A DNA stretch of 64,000 nucleotides from Amycolatopsis umgeniensis (GCF_014205155.1 NZ_JACHMX010000001.1:3472001-3536000); one strand, 5' to 3'. Counted from the stretch's first letter, positions 27,404 to 35,908 are shown. Numbers and translations are program-made. Notes: generated from the letters alone by a model not told the origin.

Positions 27404-28006
27404 TCAGCTCAGGACATTTTTTGTCGCGATCCCGCCAAGGAGCAGTTCCGACAAAGCGGTGAAGGCTTCGGCGTCGGTCACCCCGGCGCGCTGGCCGACC
27501 ACCCCGGTCTGGATTCCCTCGATGATGAGCCCCGCCATTTCCGCGATCAGCCGCGCGTGCACCTCACGGAAAACACCGTCGGTGACGCCGCGATCGATGA
27601 ACGACCGGATGCGCTGGGCCGCGGCGCGGCTGTTGAGCTGATACGCGTCCCGCGCCGGGGCGAATTCGGCGATGTCGGTCATGAAAGCGGCCGAAGCGCG
27701 ATTCAGGTATTCGGAGATGCCGGCGAGGTACTCCCCGAGGATCTTGCGGGCGTCGTCGATCCCGGCGATCCGCTCCTCCAGCAGCTCGGCGGCCCCTTTG
27801 AAAAAGTGGGTGACGACCTTGACCGCGAGCTGCTCCTTGCTGGGGGCGAGCGCGTAGAGGGTCGACTTCGAGCAGCGGAGCCTGGCGGCGAGGTCGTCCA
27901 GCGTGAACTGGGAGAACCCCTCGGCGAGGAAGAGCGCTTCGAGTTCCGAAAGCAACGCACGCTGACGTGCGGTGGGCTGGCGGCGCCGGGTCTTGCTCTC
28001 GGTCAT
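27404..28006 (-). CDS. TetR-family regulator of acyl-CoA dehydrogenase
   Basis: A 200-aa repressor with HTH FTLDDLAARLRCSKSTLYALAPSKEQLAVKVV near residues 35-66. The ligand domain is unassigned but an acyl-CoA ligand is likely from the context. It is divergent from an acyl-CoA dehydrogenase, with AGTAC-rich inverted repeats between them. Confidence 0.88.
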   Translation of the reverse strand: MTESKTRRRQPTARQRALLSELEALFLAEGFSQFTLDDLAARLRCSKSTLYALAPSKEQLAVKVVTHFFKGAAELLEERIAGIDDARKILGEYLAGISEYLNRASAAFMTDIAEFAPARDAYQLNSRAAAQRIRSFIDRGVTDGVFREVHARLIAEMAGLIIEGIQTGVVGQRAGVTDAEAFTALSELLLGGIATKNVLS

Positions 28007-28050
28007 CGGATCACTATCCCTTACGCGGACGGTGTACCCCCAGCGCCTTC

Positions 28051-28090
28051 TACTGTACGCTCAATGGACCCACAGTACTGTTTTTAGTAC
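28051..28090. promoter_or_regulatory. candidate operator between TetR and acyl-CoA dehydrogenase
   Basis: TACTGT (28051-28056) and ACAGTA (28072-28077) are inverted; CAGTACTG (28073-28080) is a perfect palindrome; GTACT-gttttt-AGTAC (28075-28090) gives another. This cluster of AGTAC half-sites lies in the 103-bp divergent gap, close to the dehydrogenase Shine-Dalgarno sequence. Confidence 0.5.
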
Positions 28091-28109
28091 AGCTCAGCTC
28101 GGAGGAGCC

Positions 28110-29255
28110 ATGCCGGCGGACCGTCTGCTGCCCAGCACCGAGGCCCAGGACCTGATCGACCTGGCCAAGGAGATCGCACGCGAAGAACTCGCTCCGATCG
28201 CGAGCAAGTACGAAGAGACCGCGCACTTCCCGCGTGAACAGTTCCGGCTGCTCGGGCAAGCCGGGCTGCTCGGCCTGCCGTACGCGGAGCGCTGGGGCGG
28301 CGGCGACCTGCCGTACGAGGTCTACCTGCAGGTTCTCGAGGAGATCGCGGCCGCGTGGATGTCCGTCGGCGTCGGGCTCTCCGTGCACACGATGTCCTGC
28401 TTCGCGCTGGCGCACCAAGGCACCGACGCGCAGCGCGACCGCTGGCTGCCCGACATGCTGGAGGGTGAACTGCTCGGCGCGTACGCCCTCTCGGAGACCC
28501 ACGCCGGCTCCGACGCCGCGGCCCTTTCGACCCGCGCGCGGCTCGAAGATGACCAGTACGTCGTGAACGGCACGAAGGCGTGGATCACCCATGCGGGCGA
28601 GGCCGACTTCTACACGACCATGGTGCGCACGAGCGACGACGGCGGACAGGGCATCACCTGCCTGCTCGTCGACGCGGCGACTCCGGGCCTCTCGGCCGCG
28701 CCACCCGAGCGGAAAATGGGTCTCACCGGTTCGACCACCGCGCAGCTGATGTTCGACGACGCCGTCGTCGACGCCGAGCGGCGGATCGGCGACGAGGGCC
28801 AAGGGCTGAAGATCGCGCTGTCGTCACTCAGCTCCGGACGGCTGGGCATCGCCGCCTGCGCCGTCGGGCTCGCGCAGGCCGCGCTGGACGAGGCCCTCGA
28901 GTACGCGAAGGGCCGCACGCAGTTCGGGCGCCCGATCATCGAGTTCCAGGGCCTGGAGTTCCTGCTGGCCGACATGGCCGCGACCGTCGAGACGTCACGC
29001 GCGATGTACCTCGATGCGGCCCGCCGCCGCGACCGCGGGCTGCCGTTCCAGCGGCAGGCGTCGATCGCGAAACTCGTCGCGACCGACGGCGCGATGAAGG
29101 TGACCACCGACGCCGTGCAGGTCCTCGGCGGCGCCGGTTACACGAAGGACTTCCCGGTGGAGCGGTACATGCGGGAGGCGAAGGTGCCGCAGATCTTCGA
29201 GGGCACGAACCAGATCCAGCGCATGGTGATCGCACGGGAACTACGGAAGTCCTGA
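28110..29255 (+). CDS. acyl-CoA dehydrogenase
   Basis: A 381-aa flavoprotein of beta-oxidation or amino acid catabolism. Signatures: ALSETHAGSDAAAL (FAD/substrate), TGTKAWITHAGEAD-like NGTKAWITHAG, RTQFGRPIIEFQGL, and the C-terminal QIFEGTNQIQRMVIAREL with the Glu at the catalytic position. GGAGGAGCC immediately precedes the ATG at 28110. Likely repressed by the divergent TetR. It is a different clade from the dehydrogenase at the left edge, being closer to short-chain/FadE types. Confidence 0.94.
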   Translation: MPADRLLPSTEAQDLIDLAKEIAREELAPIASKYEETAHFPREQFRLLGQAGLLGLPYAERWGGGDLPYEVYLQVLEEIAAAWMSVGVGLSVHTMSCFALAHQGTDAQRDRWLPDMLEGELLGAYALSETHAGSDAAALSTRARLEDDQYVVNGTKAWITHAGEADFYTTMVRTSDDGGQGITCLLVDAATPGLSAAPPERKMGLTGSTTAQLMFDDAVVDAERRIGDEGQGLKIALSSLSSGRLGIAACAVGLAQAALDEALEYAKGRTQFGRPIIEFQGLEFLLADMAATVETSRAMYLDAARRRDRGLPFQRQASIAKLVATDGAMKVTTDAVQVLGGAGYTKDFPVERYMREAKVPQIFEGTNQIQRMVIARELRKS

Positions 29256-29332
29256 CGCTCCGCGGGACTATGATCACGAGTGGTCACTGGGAGGCCGTGA
29301 GACGCTGTGACGCGGCCCGGCGGACAGGTGAT

Positions 29333-29385
29333 GTTGCGAAAGTCGCGTTCGCAACGTTGAAGGTTGCGAACGCGACTTTCGCAAC
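29333..29385. repeat. perfect 23-bp inverted repeat (TTGCGAAAG family)
   Basis: Arms 29333-29355 and 29363-29385 match perfectly around a 7-nt loop. Each arm carries GCGAAAGTCGCGTTCGC, itself partly symmetrical. Related to 19603-19655 and 51862-51908. Confidence 0.92.
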
Positions 29386-29412
29386 ACCTTCCGGTGGAGC
29401 CCCTCACACCTT

Positions 29413-29477
29413 CCCAAGTCCGTGAAGGCCTCCTTGAGGGACTCAGGGTCCCTCAAGGAGGCCTTCACGGACTTGGG
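29413..29477. repeat. perfect 30-bp inverted repeat (GTGAAGGCC family)
   Basis: Arms 29413-29442 and 29448-29477 match perfectly around the 5-nt loop TCAGG; the longest hairpin in the window. Core GTGAAGGCCTCCTTGAGGGA. Placed between convergent genes, only 16 bp from the end of the Q/P-rich protein gene, it is likely a strong bidirectional terminator. Confidence 0.95.
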
Positions 29478-29493
29478 TTGGAATCGTCGAGCG

Positions 29494-30048
29494 TCAGTGC
29501 CCTCGCGGGCCGAACTGCGGCGGCGGGCCGCCTAGCTGCTGCTGTTGCGGCTGTTGCTGCTGCTGTTGCTGCGGCGGCCATCCGGCCTGCGGCGGATACG
29601 GCTGCTGCCCCGGCCCCGGCTGCCATTGAGGCCCAGGCTGCCCCGGCGGGTACTGCTGGACAGCCTGCGCGACGTGCGGCTGCTGGTATCCCTGCTGCTG
29701 GAATGCCTGCTGCTGCGGAAATCCCTGCCGGGCCGCGACAAGGTCACGCGCCTTGCGCCGCTTCCCGCGGATGAGCATCGTCGCGCCCAAACCGGTCAGC
29801 GCGACCCCGACCCCGGCCATCCAGAGCCCGTGGTTCCGGAACGTCTCCGCACGGGATTCGGCGGCGGCCTTCATCTCGTTGTAGGTGTCCTCGCCGGTAC
29901 TGCGGCCGTTCTTCGTGGTCTCGCAGACGTCACCGGGCGACATGATCTTGCCGCCGCATTTGATGAGATTCGGATCCTCGCGCGAGAACAGCAAGGTGAC
30001 GACCAAGAACCCGATACCGACGATCAGGACAAAGACCCAGCGCTTCAT
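29494..30048 (-). CDS. membrane protein with Q/P-rich tail
   Basis: A 184-aa protein: TM1 at about residues 4-21, a short outer loop with two cysteines (KCGGKIMSPGDVCETTKNGRS), TM2 near 74-92, a basic stop-transfer (RGKRRKARD), and a cytoplasmic low-complexity tail rich in Gln, Pro and Gly (residues 108-184, with poly-Q runs). Similar two-TM proteins are common in actinobacteria but the function is unknown. The start codon lies inside a 12-bp inverted repeat, which may control translation or transcription. Confidence 0.8.
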   Translation of the reverse strand: MKRWVFVLIVGIGFLVVTLLFSREDPNLIKCGGKIMSPGDVCETTKNGRSTGEDTYNEMKAAAESRAETFRNHGLWMAGVGVALTGLGATMLIRGKRRKARDLVAARQGFPQQQAFQQQGYQQPHVAQAVQQYPPGQPGPQWQPGPGQQPYPPQAGWPPQQQQQQQPQQQQLGGPPPQFGPRGH

Positions 30049-30080
30049 GTGTTACATGTCCTCCCCATATGTAACACATG
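30046..30080 (-). promoter_or_regulatory. start-codon-overlapping inverted repeat with ATGTAA start-stop
   Basis: CATGTGTTACAT (30046-30057) and ATGTAACACATG (30069-30080) are perfect 12-bp arms. On the minus strand the loop holds GGGGAGGA; three bases after GGAGG comes ATG immediately followed by TAA, and the real ATG (30048) ends the arm. This could be an operator, a translational hairpin, or a start-stop element. Confidence 0.6.
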
Positions 30081-30115
30081 AGAGCACAGGTCCCTCGTCC
30101 CTGACAAGAGCGAAG

Positions 30116-31345
30116 TCAGCTTTCGCGGTAACGGCGTTCCTCGGTGACGCCGACCCCGGCTTCGGAGTCGAAGTGGTAGACCTCGCGTCCGCGCACGAAC
30201 ACCCGCATGGCCCGGTTCATCACGTCGAGCGGATCACCCGACCAGAGGACCACGTCGGCGTCGAGACCCGGCTTCAGCGAGCCGACCTGGTCGTCGAGGT
30301 CCAGCATCGCGGCCGGGTTGACGGTCAGCGCCTTCAGCGCGGTCTCCGGGTCGAGGCCGTCCTTCACCGACAGCGCCGCCTGGTACACCAGGAAGTTGAT
30401 CGGCACGACCGGGTGGTCCGTGGTGATCGCGATCCGCACGCCCGCCCTGGCGAGGATGCCGGGCGCGCGCAGCGTGCGGTTGCGCAGCTCCACTTTGGAC
30501 TTGGTGGTGAACAGCGGGCCGAGGATCACCGGCACGTCCCGCTCGGCGAGCAGGTCCGCGATCAGATGCCCTTCGGTGCCGTGGTTGATCACCAGTTTGT
30601 AGCCGAACTCGTCCGCCAGCCGGATCGCGGTGACCATGTCGTCGGCGCGGTGGACGTGCTGGTCCCAGTACAGCTCGCCGTCGAGGACCTTGGCCAGGGT
30701 CTCCTTGGTCAGATCGACGTCGAACGGCTTGCCCTCACCGGCGGCGTGGTCGCGCTTGGCGGCGTAGTTGCGGGCGGCGGTGAACGCGTCGCGGATGGTC
30801 GACGCGACGCCGAGCCTGGTCGACGGCGTCTGCTTCTTCTCACCGTAGACCCGCTTCGGATTCTCGCCGAGCGCGCTCTTCACGCTGACGCCCTCGGCGA
30901 AGATCATGTCGAGCACCGTCCGGCCCCAGGTCTTGACGCCGATCGTCTGCCCGCCGATCGGGTTCCCGGAGCCGGGTTTGATGACGACGCTGGTGACACC
31001 GCCGGCCAGCGCGTCGTCGAAACCGGGCTCGTACGGGTCGATCCCGTCGATCGCCCGGAACCGCGCGCCGTTGGGGTCGGTCATCTCGTTCGTGTCGTTG
31101 CCCGACCAGCCCTCACCGTCCTCGTGGACGCCGAGGTGGGCGTGCGCGTCGATGAACCCGGGCAGCACCCACGAGCCCGCGGCGTCGATCAGTTCGGCGG
31201 CTTCGGGGACCTCGACGTCGGCGGCGGTGCCGACCGCGACGATCTTCCCGTTCTCGATGAGGACCGTGCCGCCGTCGATGGGATCACCGTCGACAGGGAC
31301 GACGTAACCACCGACGATGGCCTTGACCTGTGCTTTGTCAGACAT
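30116..31345 (-). CDS. amidohydrolase (imidazolonepropionase-like)
   Basis: A 409-aa TIM-barrel metal hydrolase. Metal ligands: DAHAH (H-x-H) near residue 66, WDQHVHRADD, INHGTEGH, and Asp in TTDHPVVP. The N-terminal GGYVVPVDGDPIDGGTVLIENGKI and C-terminal GSLKPGLDADVVLWSGDPLDV form the composite beta domain. The substrate is unknown; similar proteins are annotated imidazolonepropionase-related without proof. No hut genes are nearby. ATG start at 31345. Confidence 0.88.
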   Translation of the reverse strand: MSDKAQVKAIVGGYVVPVDGDPIDGGTVLIENGKIVAVGTAADVEVPEAAELIDAAGSWVLPGFIDAHAHLGVHEDGEGWSGNDTNEMTDPNGARFRAIDGIDPYEPGFDDALAGGVTSVVIKPGSGNPIGGQTIGVKTWGRTVLDMIFAEGVSVKSALGENPKRVYGEKKQTPSTRLGVASTIRDAFTAARNYAAKRDHAAGEGKPFDVDLTKETLAKVLDGELYWDQHVHRADDMVTAIRLADEFGYKLVINHGTEGHLIADLLAERDVPVILGPLFTTKSKVELRNRTLRAPGILARAGVRIAITTDHPVVPINFLVYQAALSVKDGLDPETALKALTVNPAAMLDLDDQVGSLKPGLDADVVLWSGDPLDVMNRAMRVFVRGREVYHFDSEAGVGVTEERRYRES

Positions 31346-31356
31346 ACTTTGACACG

Positions 31357-31842
31357 CTAACGAACTGGGCCGCCCGGACGCACGCGGGGCTTTTCAAAGT
31401 GGACGAGCTCGTAGTCCGACTCGGGCGTACGGTGTGTTTCGACGTAGCCGAGCTTCGGGTACATCCGCAGCGGACCGGCGCTCCGCTCTCCGGTGAACAG
31501 GCGGAACACGGTCACCGGCTCCGGCATCGCCGCTTCGGCCGCGAGCAGCAGCGAGCTGCCGAGCCCGTGACCCTGCCTGTCCGGCGCCACGATGAGCCTG
31601 CCGACGAGACCGGCCTCGCCGTCAACGACGATCCGGACGCTCGCCACCAGCCGTCCGGATTCCCTGATGCCCCAGGCGAAACACGCGGGATCGCCCAGGG
31701 CCTCCTTGGTCTGCTCGAAGGTCTCCACCAGCGGCGGAAGGTCCAGGTTCCGGTGCGTCCTCGCCTCCGGCACGTAGGCCGCGCGCTGCAGCGTGAGCGT
31801 TTCGCCCGCGTCCACGGGGCCCAGCCGGAGCAGCGACGTCAT
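31357..31842 (-). CDS. GNAT-family N-acetyltransferase
   Basis: A 161-aa acetyltransferase. Acetyl-CoA-binding motif A is GRLIVAPDRQGHGLGSSLLLAAE, with RLFTGERSAGPLRMYPKLGYVE as motif B. The ATG at 31842 shares its A with the TGA of the upstream mutarotase gene (TGATG), so the two are coupled. The substrate is unknown. Confidence 0.85.
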   Translation of the reverse strand: MTSLLRLGPVDAGETLTLQRAAYVPEARTHRNLDLPPLVETFEQTKEALGDPACFAWGIRESGRLVASVRIVVDGEAGLVGRLIVAPDRQGHGLGSSLLLAAEAAMPEPVTVFRLFTGERSAGPLRMYPKLGYVETHRTPESDYELVHFEKPRVRPGGPVR

Positions 31843-32747
31843 CAGCGCACCCGGATTCCCCAGCTCCCGGTCCACGAGGACGCGGGCTCCAGCTCGATCA
31901 GGTCGGTGCCGGTGTTGAGCGCGTCGGCGGGGCAGGTCATCGGCTCGATCGCCACCGCGCGGCCGCGGCCGACCAGGTCGTCCGGCGTGAACACCTGCGC
32001 CCAGTGGAAGTCCGGCCCCGCCCAGACCACCAGCTCCTGCTCGCCGTGCGAGAGGACGTGGTGGTGGTTGCCGTCCTCGGCGACGCTCAGCCCGCCGAAC
32101 GCCGTGTCCAGGTCGACGCCTTCGAGCACCTTGCCGCGCCGGAAGTCGTACTCGGTCCCCTCGACGTCCTGCTCGTCGGCGTACGGCATCTGCTCGTCGC
32201 CGAGGTACGGCCGGACCCGGCTCGCGGGCAGCGTCAGGGTCAGCTCGTCGGTGGGCACGTCACCGATGCGGAAGTAGGGGTGCGTGCCGAGCCCGACGCC
32301 GATCGGGCTCTCGCCCTCGTTGCGGATCTCGTGCGTCACGATCAGCTCGCGCGGCGAGATCTCGTAAGTGATCGTCGCCCGCAGCGGCACCGGCCAGCCC
32401 TCCTGCGCCGGGACGTCGACGGCCAGGGTGATCGACGACTCCGCGTGTTCCAGGAGCTCCCACTCCTCGTGCCGGGTCAGGCCGTGGATCGCGTTGCCGC
32501 GAGCCTCCTCGGTGATCGGGAGCTGCTGCTTCTCGCCTTGGTGGACCCACTGGCCGCCCTTGGTGCGGTTCGGCCAAGGAAGCAGCACCTGCCCGGCACC
32601 CTTCGGCGGCTTCTCGTCCTCGGCGAACGCCTCGACGTACGGCACCCCGCCGACCTCGAACGCGCGCAACCCGGCACCGATCTCGGTGACGACGGCGCGC
32701 GCGTTGCCGCGGGTGATCTCGAACTGCTCTCCGGTGGGATTGGCCAT
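31842..32747 (-). CDS. aldose 1-epimerase (galactose mutarotase family)
   Basis: A 301-aa enzyme that interconverts alpha and beta anomers of a hexose. The family signature is visible: LLPWPNRTKGGQW, GNAIHGLTRHEEW with one catalytic His, and GLGTHPYFRIG with the second His; the base Glu is likely in VAIEPMTCPADALNTG. ATG start at 32747, 52 bp from the divergent acyl-CoA ligase. It starts a two-gene operon with the GNAT gene. Confidence 0.9.
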   Translation of the reverse strand: MANPTGEQFEITRGNARAVVTEIGAGLRAFEVGGVPYVEAFAEDEKPPKGAGQVLLPWPNRTKGGQWVHQGEKQQLPITEEARGNAIHGLTRHEEWELLEHAESSITLAVDVPAQEGWPVPLRATITYEISPRELIVTHEIRNEGESPIGVGLGTHPYFRIGDVPTDELTLTLPASRVRPYLGDEQMPYADEQDVEGTEYDFRRGKVLEGVDLDTAFGGLSVAEDGNHHHVLSHGEQELVVWAGPDFHWAQVFTPDDLVGRGRAVAIEPMTCPADALNTGTDLIELEPASSWTGSWGIRVR

Positions 32748-32799
32748 GCGGACGAGGTTACTGTGGGAACGCCAAGCCCGGACGAAGGAGACCGTCGCG

Positions 32800-34308
32800 A
32801 TGACCGTTCCCGGCTACCCCAGCACCGTCGGCCGCGTCCTGGAGCGGAGCGCCCGGCGCGTCCCTGGCCGGGTCGCGCTCACGTTCGCCGATCGCGTGTG
32901 GACTTACGCGGACCTCGACAGCGCGGCGGGCCGGGTCGCGGCGAAACTGCTCGGCCGCGGGCTCGTCCACGGTGACCGCGTCGCTGTCTTCGGCAAGAAC
33001 TCCGACGCGTACCTGTTGCTGTACCTCGGTTGCGCACGGGCCGGACTGGTGCACGTGCCGGTGAACTTCAACGCGCGCGGCGAGGAACTGGAGTACCTGC
33101 TCACGCAGTCCGAGCCCGCGGTCGCGTTCGTCGATCCCGCGCTGGCCGAACACGTGAAGTCCGAACATGAGTCCACTTCGGACATTCTCGGCTGGGCACT
33201 CGACACCACCCTTGCGCCGCACGAGGAATCCGGCGTCGCGGACGACGATCTCGTCCAGCTGCTCTACACCTCCGGCACGACTTCCCGGCCGAAGGGCGCG
33301 ATGCTCACCCATCGCGCGCTCGTGCACGAGTATTCGTCCTGCATCGCCGCGCTCGACCTGAGCGACCGTGACGTGCCGCTGCACGCGTTGCCGCTGTACC
33401 ACTCGGCGCAGATGCACGTCTTCCTCATGCCAGGACTGGCCGTCGGCGCGACGAACCACCTCGTCGAGGCCCCCGATCTCGGCGACATCCTCGCGCGGAT
33501 CCCGCGCCAGGGGGTCACTTCACTGTTCTTCCCACCGACCGTCTGGGTGGGACTCGCGAACCATCCCGGCCTCGCCGAAGCGGATCTGAGCGGCCTCACC
33601 AAGGCCTACTACGGCGCGTCGATCATGCCCGTCCCGGTACTGGAGAAACTCCGCGAGCGGCTGCCGGGAGTCGGGTTCTACAACTGCTTCGGCCAATCGG
33701 AGATCGGTCCACTCGCGACGGTGCTGCGCCCCGAAGAACACGACGCGCGGCCGGATTCCGTCGGCCGCCCGGTCCTGTTCGTCGAGACACGCGTGGTGGA
33801 CGCCGAGATGAACGACCTCCCGCCGGGCGAACTCGGCGAGGTCGTGTACCGCTCTCCGCAGCTGTGCACCGGATACTGGGGCAAGCCCGAGGAATCGGTG
33901 GAGGCGTTCAAGGGCGGCTGGTTCCATTCCGGCGATCTGGTGCGCCAGGACGGAGAGGGCTATCTGTTCGTCGTCGACCGGATCAAGGACGTCGTCAACA
34001 CCGGCGGCGTGCTCGTCGCGTCGCGCGAGGTGGAAGACGCGCTGTACGCACATCCCGCCGTCGCCGAGGTCGCCGTCGTCGGCCTGCCGCACGAACGCTG
34101 GATCGAGGCGATCGCCGCCGTGGTCGTGGTGAAGGAGTCCGTCGACGAAGCCGAGCTGATCGAATTCGCCAAGAATTCGCTGGCTGCGCACAAGGTGCCG
34201 AAGTCGGTGCATTTCGTCGGCGAACTGCCGAAGAACGCGTCCGGGAAACTGCTCAAACGCGAGCTGCGGCAACAGTTCGGCGGGTCAGCGTCCGCGATCG
34301 GCGTCTAG
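32800..34308 (+). CDS. acyl-CoA synthetase (FadD family)
   Basis: A 502-aa ANL-family ligase activating a carboxylic acid with ATP and CoA. P-loop LLYTSGTTSRPKGAML near residue 150, YNCFGQSEIGPLATVL as the A5 motif, GWFHSGDLVRQDGEGYLFVVDRIKD as A7-A8, and KNASGKLLKREL with the C-terminal catalytic lysine. GAAGGAG lies upstream of the ATG at 32800. The substrate range is unknown. Its 3' end overlaps the convergent nucleotidyltransferase gene by 24 bp. Confidence 0.92.
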   Translation: MTVPGYPSTVGRVLERSARRVPGRVALTFADRVWTYADLDSAAGRVAAKLLGRGLVHGDRVAVFGKNSDAYLLLYLGCARAGLVHVPVNFNARGEELEYLLTQSEPAVAFVDPALAEHVKSEHESTSDILGWALDTTLAPHEESGVADDDLVQLLYTSGTTSRPKGAMLTHRALVHEYSSCIAALDLSDRDVPLHALPLYHSAQMHVFLMPGLAVGATNHLVEAPDLGDILARIPRQGVTSLFFPPTVWVGLANHPGLAEADLSGLTKAYYGASIMPVPVLEKLRERLPGVGFYNCFGQSEIGPLATVLRPEEHDARPDSVGRPVLFVETRVVDAEMNDLPPGELGEVVYRSPQLCTGYWGKPEESVEAFKGGWFHSGDLVRQDGEGYLFVVDRIKDVVNTGGVLVASREVEDALYAHPAVAEVAVVGLPHERWIEAIAAVVVVKESVDEAELIEFAKNSLAAHKVPKSVHFVGELPKNASGKLLKRELRQQFGGSASAIGV

Positions 34309-35061
34309 CGACTCGGCGAACTCGCAGGCCGCTTCGAGGCTGCCCGGACGCGGCGGATCCTCCGGATCCCAGCCGAGTTCGCGGTCTCGCAGGACCTGCG
34401 AAAGCAGCGGCCGCCACCGCGGATCGAGATTTTCGCGAGCCCATTCGAGCGCGCCGCGCTTCGACTCGACCTCGGCCGTACGCACCGTGTAGAGCACACG
34501 GCAACAAGTCGACACGATGTAGCGCTGGGTCCACGCGATGTCGAAGGGCGCCCACGTCCGCACGCCGTCGACCAGCCCGTGCAGTTCCTCGCGCATCGCC
34601 GCGCGCATCGCGTCCGGCGGCGGCTCGTCGACCAGGCTCGCGATCGGCGGGCCGTCGAGCACGATGCCGCGGTGACGCAGGATCCAGCGCGTGTGGAGGC
34701 TGTTGCAGTGGGTGTCCCAGATCAGGATGCGATGGCCGTGATCGCAGTACAGCCAAGGAGTTCCGAGCCCTTGGCTGCTTTTCAGGGAGCCGATGTCCGC
34801 ATACGAACCCTCGATTTCCTTGCACCAGAAGCCTTCGCGCGTGGGCAGCTCGTCGTGGAGCGCACGGAGGTCGGCTTCGGCCTTGCCACTCGGCGGTTCG
34901 GTGGTCGCGATGATGAAGTCGCAGTCGCTGTGGAGGTCGCCGGCGCCGAGGGCGAAGGAGCCCTGGACGTACGCGCCGACGTAGGTGTCGCCGAGGATTT
35001 CGCGGGCTGAGGCGACGAGGCCGACGAGGACTTCGTCGAGTTCCGCGTAGGGCGTGTACAC
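34285..35061 (-). CDS. aminoglycoside adenylyltransferase-like nucleotidyltransferase
   Basis: A 258-aa protein with an N-terminal nucleotidyltransferase domain (YVQGSFALGAGDLHSDCDFII: the GS motif and the metal-binding D-x-D) and a C-terminal helical DUF4111-like domain (AWTQRYIVSTCCRVLYTV). This is the AadA/ANT(3'') architecture and length. Whether it modifies streptomycin or spectinomycin is untested. I chose the GTG at 35061 (IVYTPYAELDEVLVG); reading further upstream runs into a palindromic repeat zone. Chromosomal AadA-like genes without resistance activity are common. Confidence 0.75.
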   Translation of the reverse strand: MYTPYAELDEVLVGLVASAREILGDTYVGAYVQGSFALGAGDLHSDCDFIIATTEPPSGKAEADLRALHDELPTREGFWCKEIEGSYADIGSLKSSQGLGTPWLYCDHGHRILIWDTHCNSLHTRWILRHRGIVLDGPPIASLVDEPPPDAMRAAMREELHGLVDGVRTWAPFDIAWTQRYIVSTCCRVLYTVRTAEVESKRGALEWARENLDPRWRPLLSQVLRDRELGWDPEDPPRPGSLEAACEFAESLDADRGR

Positions 35062-35114
35062 GATGACTCTCTGAGAAGGTGTCGTGTTCGTCGGCGAACC
35101 TTGTGACGCCGACT

Positions 35115-35153
35115 GTGTGGATTTTAGGACGTTGGATGACCAGAAATCCACAC
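35115..35153. repeat. short inverted repeat GTGTGGATTT / AAATCCACAC
   Basis: Perfect 10-bp arms (35115-35124 and 35144-35153) separated by 19 bases including AGGACGTTGGAT, a core shared with the next element. It lies about 55 bp upstream of the nucleotidyltransferase start. Confidence 0.7.
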
Positions 35154-35178
35154 GGTCCCGCGTGACCGGTCCGATCAT

Positions 35179-35235
35179 GGTGGGGGTGTGTGGAAATAGG
35201 GACGTTGAGTGTCCCTATTTCCACACACCCCCACC
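35179..35235. repeat. perfect 25-bp inverted repeat (GGGACGTTG family)
   Basis: Arms 35179-35203 and 35211-35235 match perfectly around the 7-nt loop GTTGAGT. It lies in the divergent gap between the nucleotidyltransferase and TetR genes, unlike most other elements, which are between convergent genes. Confidence 0.93.
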
Positions 35236-35296
35236 TCTCGACAGCTGCCGGAACCGCGGGGCCGTCCGATCCCGGAGAACGCGGCACCGCAAGATT

Positions 35297-35328
35297 ACTA
35301 GACCGGTCGTCATACTTTGGGCTACAGT
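35297..35328 (+). promoter_or_regulatory. promoter and candidate operator of TetR/MBL operon
   Basis: GACCGGTC (35301-35308) is a perfect palindrome within ACTAGACCGGTCGT, similar to boxes of LmrA/QdoR-like TetR proteins. TAGACC (35299-35304), an 18-bp spacer and TACAGT (35323-35328) form a plausible promoter whose start point would fall on the ATG at 35336. Confidence 0.5.
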
Positions 35329-35335
35329 CGGCCGC

Positions 35336-35908
35336 ATGGTCCGCCGCACCGACACCCGGCAGCGCATGCTCGATTCCGCCGCCGAGCTCTTCCACCAGCA
35401 GGGTTACCACGCCACCGGCCTCAACCAGCTCGTCGCCGCCGTCGGCGCGCCCAAGGGGTCGCTCTACTTCCACTTCCCCGGCGGCAAGGAACAGCTGGCC
35501 GCCGAGGCCATCCGCCAGTCCGCAGACCGGCTTTGCGAGCAGCTGCGCACGATCACCGAGAACTCGCCCGACGTCATCACCGGCATCGAGAACGTCGTCG
35601 AGGCGCTGGCGATCTCACTGGAGGAGTCGGACTTCCAGCGCGGATGTCCACTCGCGACGGTCGCGCTCGACGCGTCGGGTGACAGCGAGGCGATCCGCCA
35701 GGCCTGCGCCGACGGCTACACCTCCTGGCACACCCTCATCTCCGAAGCCCTGAACGAGCTGGGCACCGACAGGGCGGATCAGCTGGCGACCGTCGTCCTC
35801 GCCTCCGTCGAGGGCGGTCTGCTGCTGGCCAAGACGTTGCACGACACCGCGCCGCTGCGCGCGATCGCCCCTCACCTCCGCACCACACTCGAACGGGAGT
35901 CGTCCTGA
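35336..35908 (+). CDS. TetR-family regulator (LmrA/YxaF type)
   Basis: A 190-aa repressor with HTH FHQQGYHATGLNQLVAAVGAPKGSLYFHFPGGKEQLAAEAI, typical of the LmrA/YxaF subgroup, including the conserved mid-protein RGCPLATVALD motif. It lacks a Shine-Dalgarno sequence and may be leaderless. TGATG overlap with the first of two hydrolase genes makes it the head of a three-gene operon. Confidence 0.9.
   Translation: MVRRTDTRQRMLDSAAELFHQQGYHATGLNQLVAAVGAPKGSLYFHFPGGKEQLAAEAIRQSADRLCEQLRTITENSPDVITGIENVVEALAISLEESDFQRGCPLATVALDASGDSEAIRQACADGYTSWHTLISEALNELGTDRADQLATVVLASVEGGLLLAKTLHDTAPLRAIAPHLRTTLERESS

Noticed and set aside
34285..35061. Horizontally acquired resistance cassette (AadA)
   Set aside because: No attC site, integrase or change in base composition; AadA-like proteins are common in actinomycete chromosomes.
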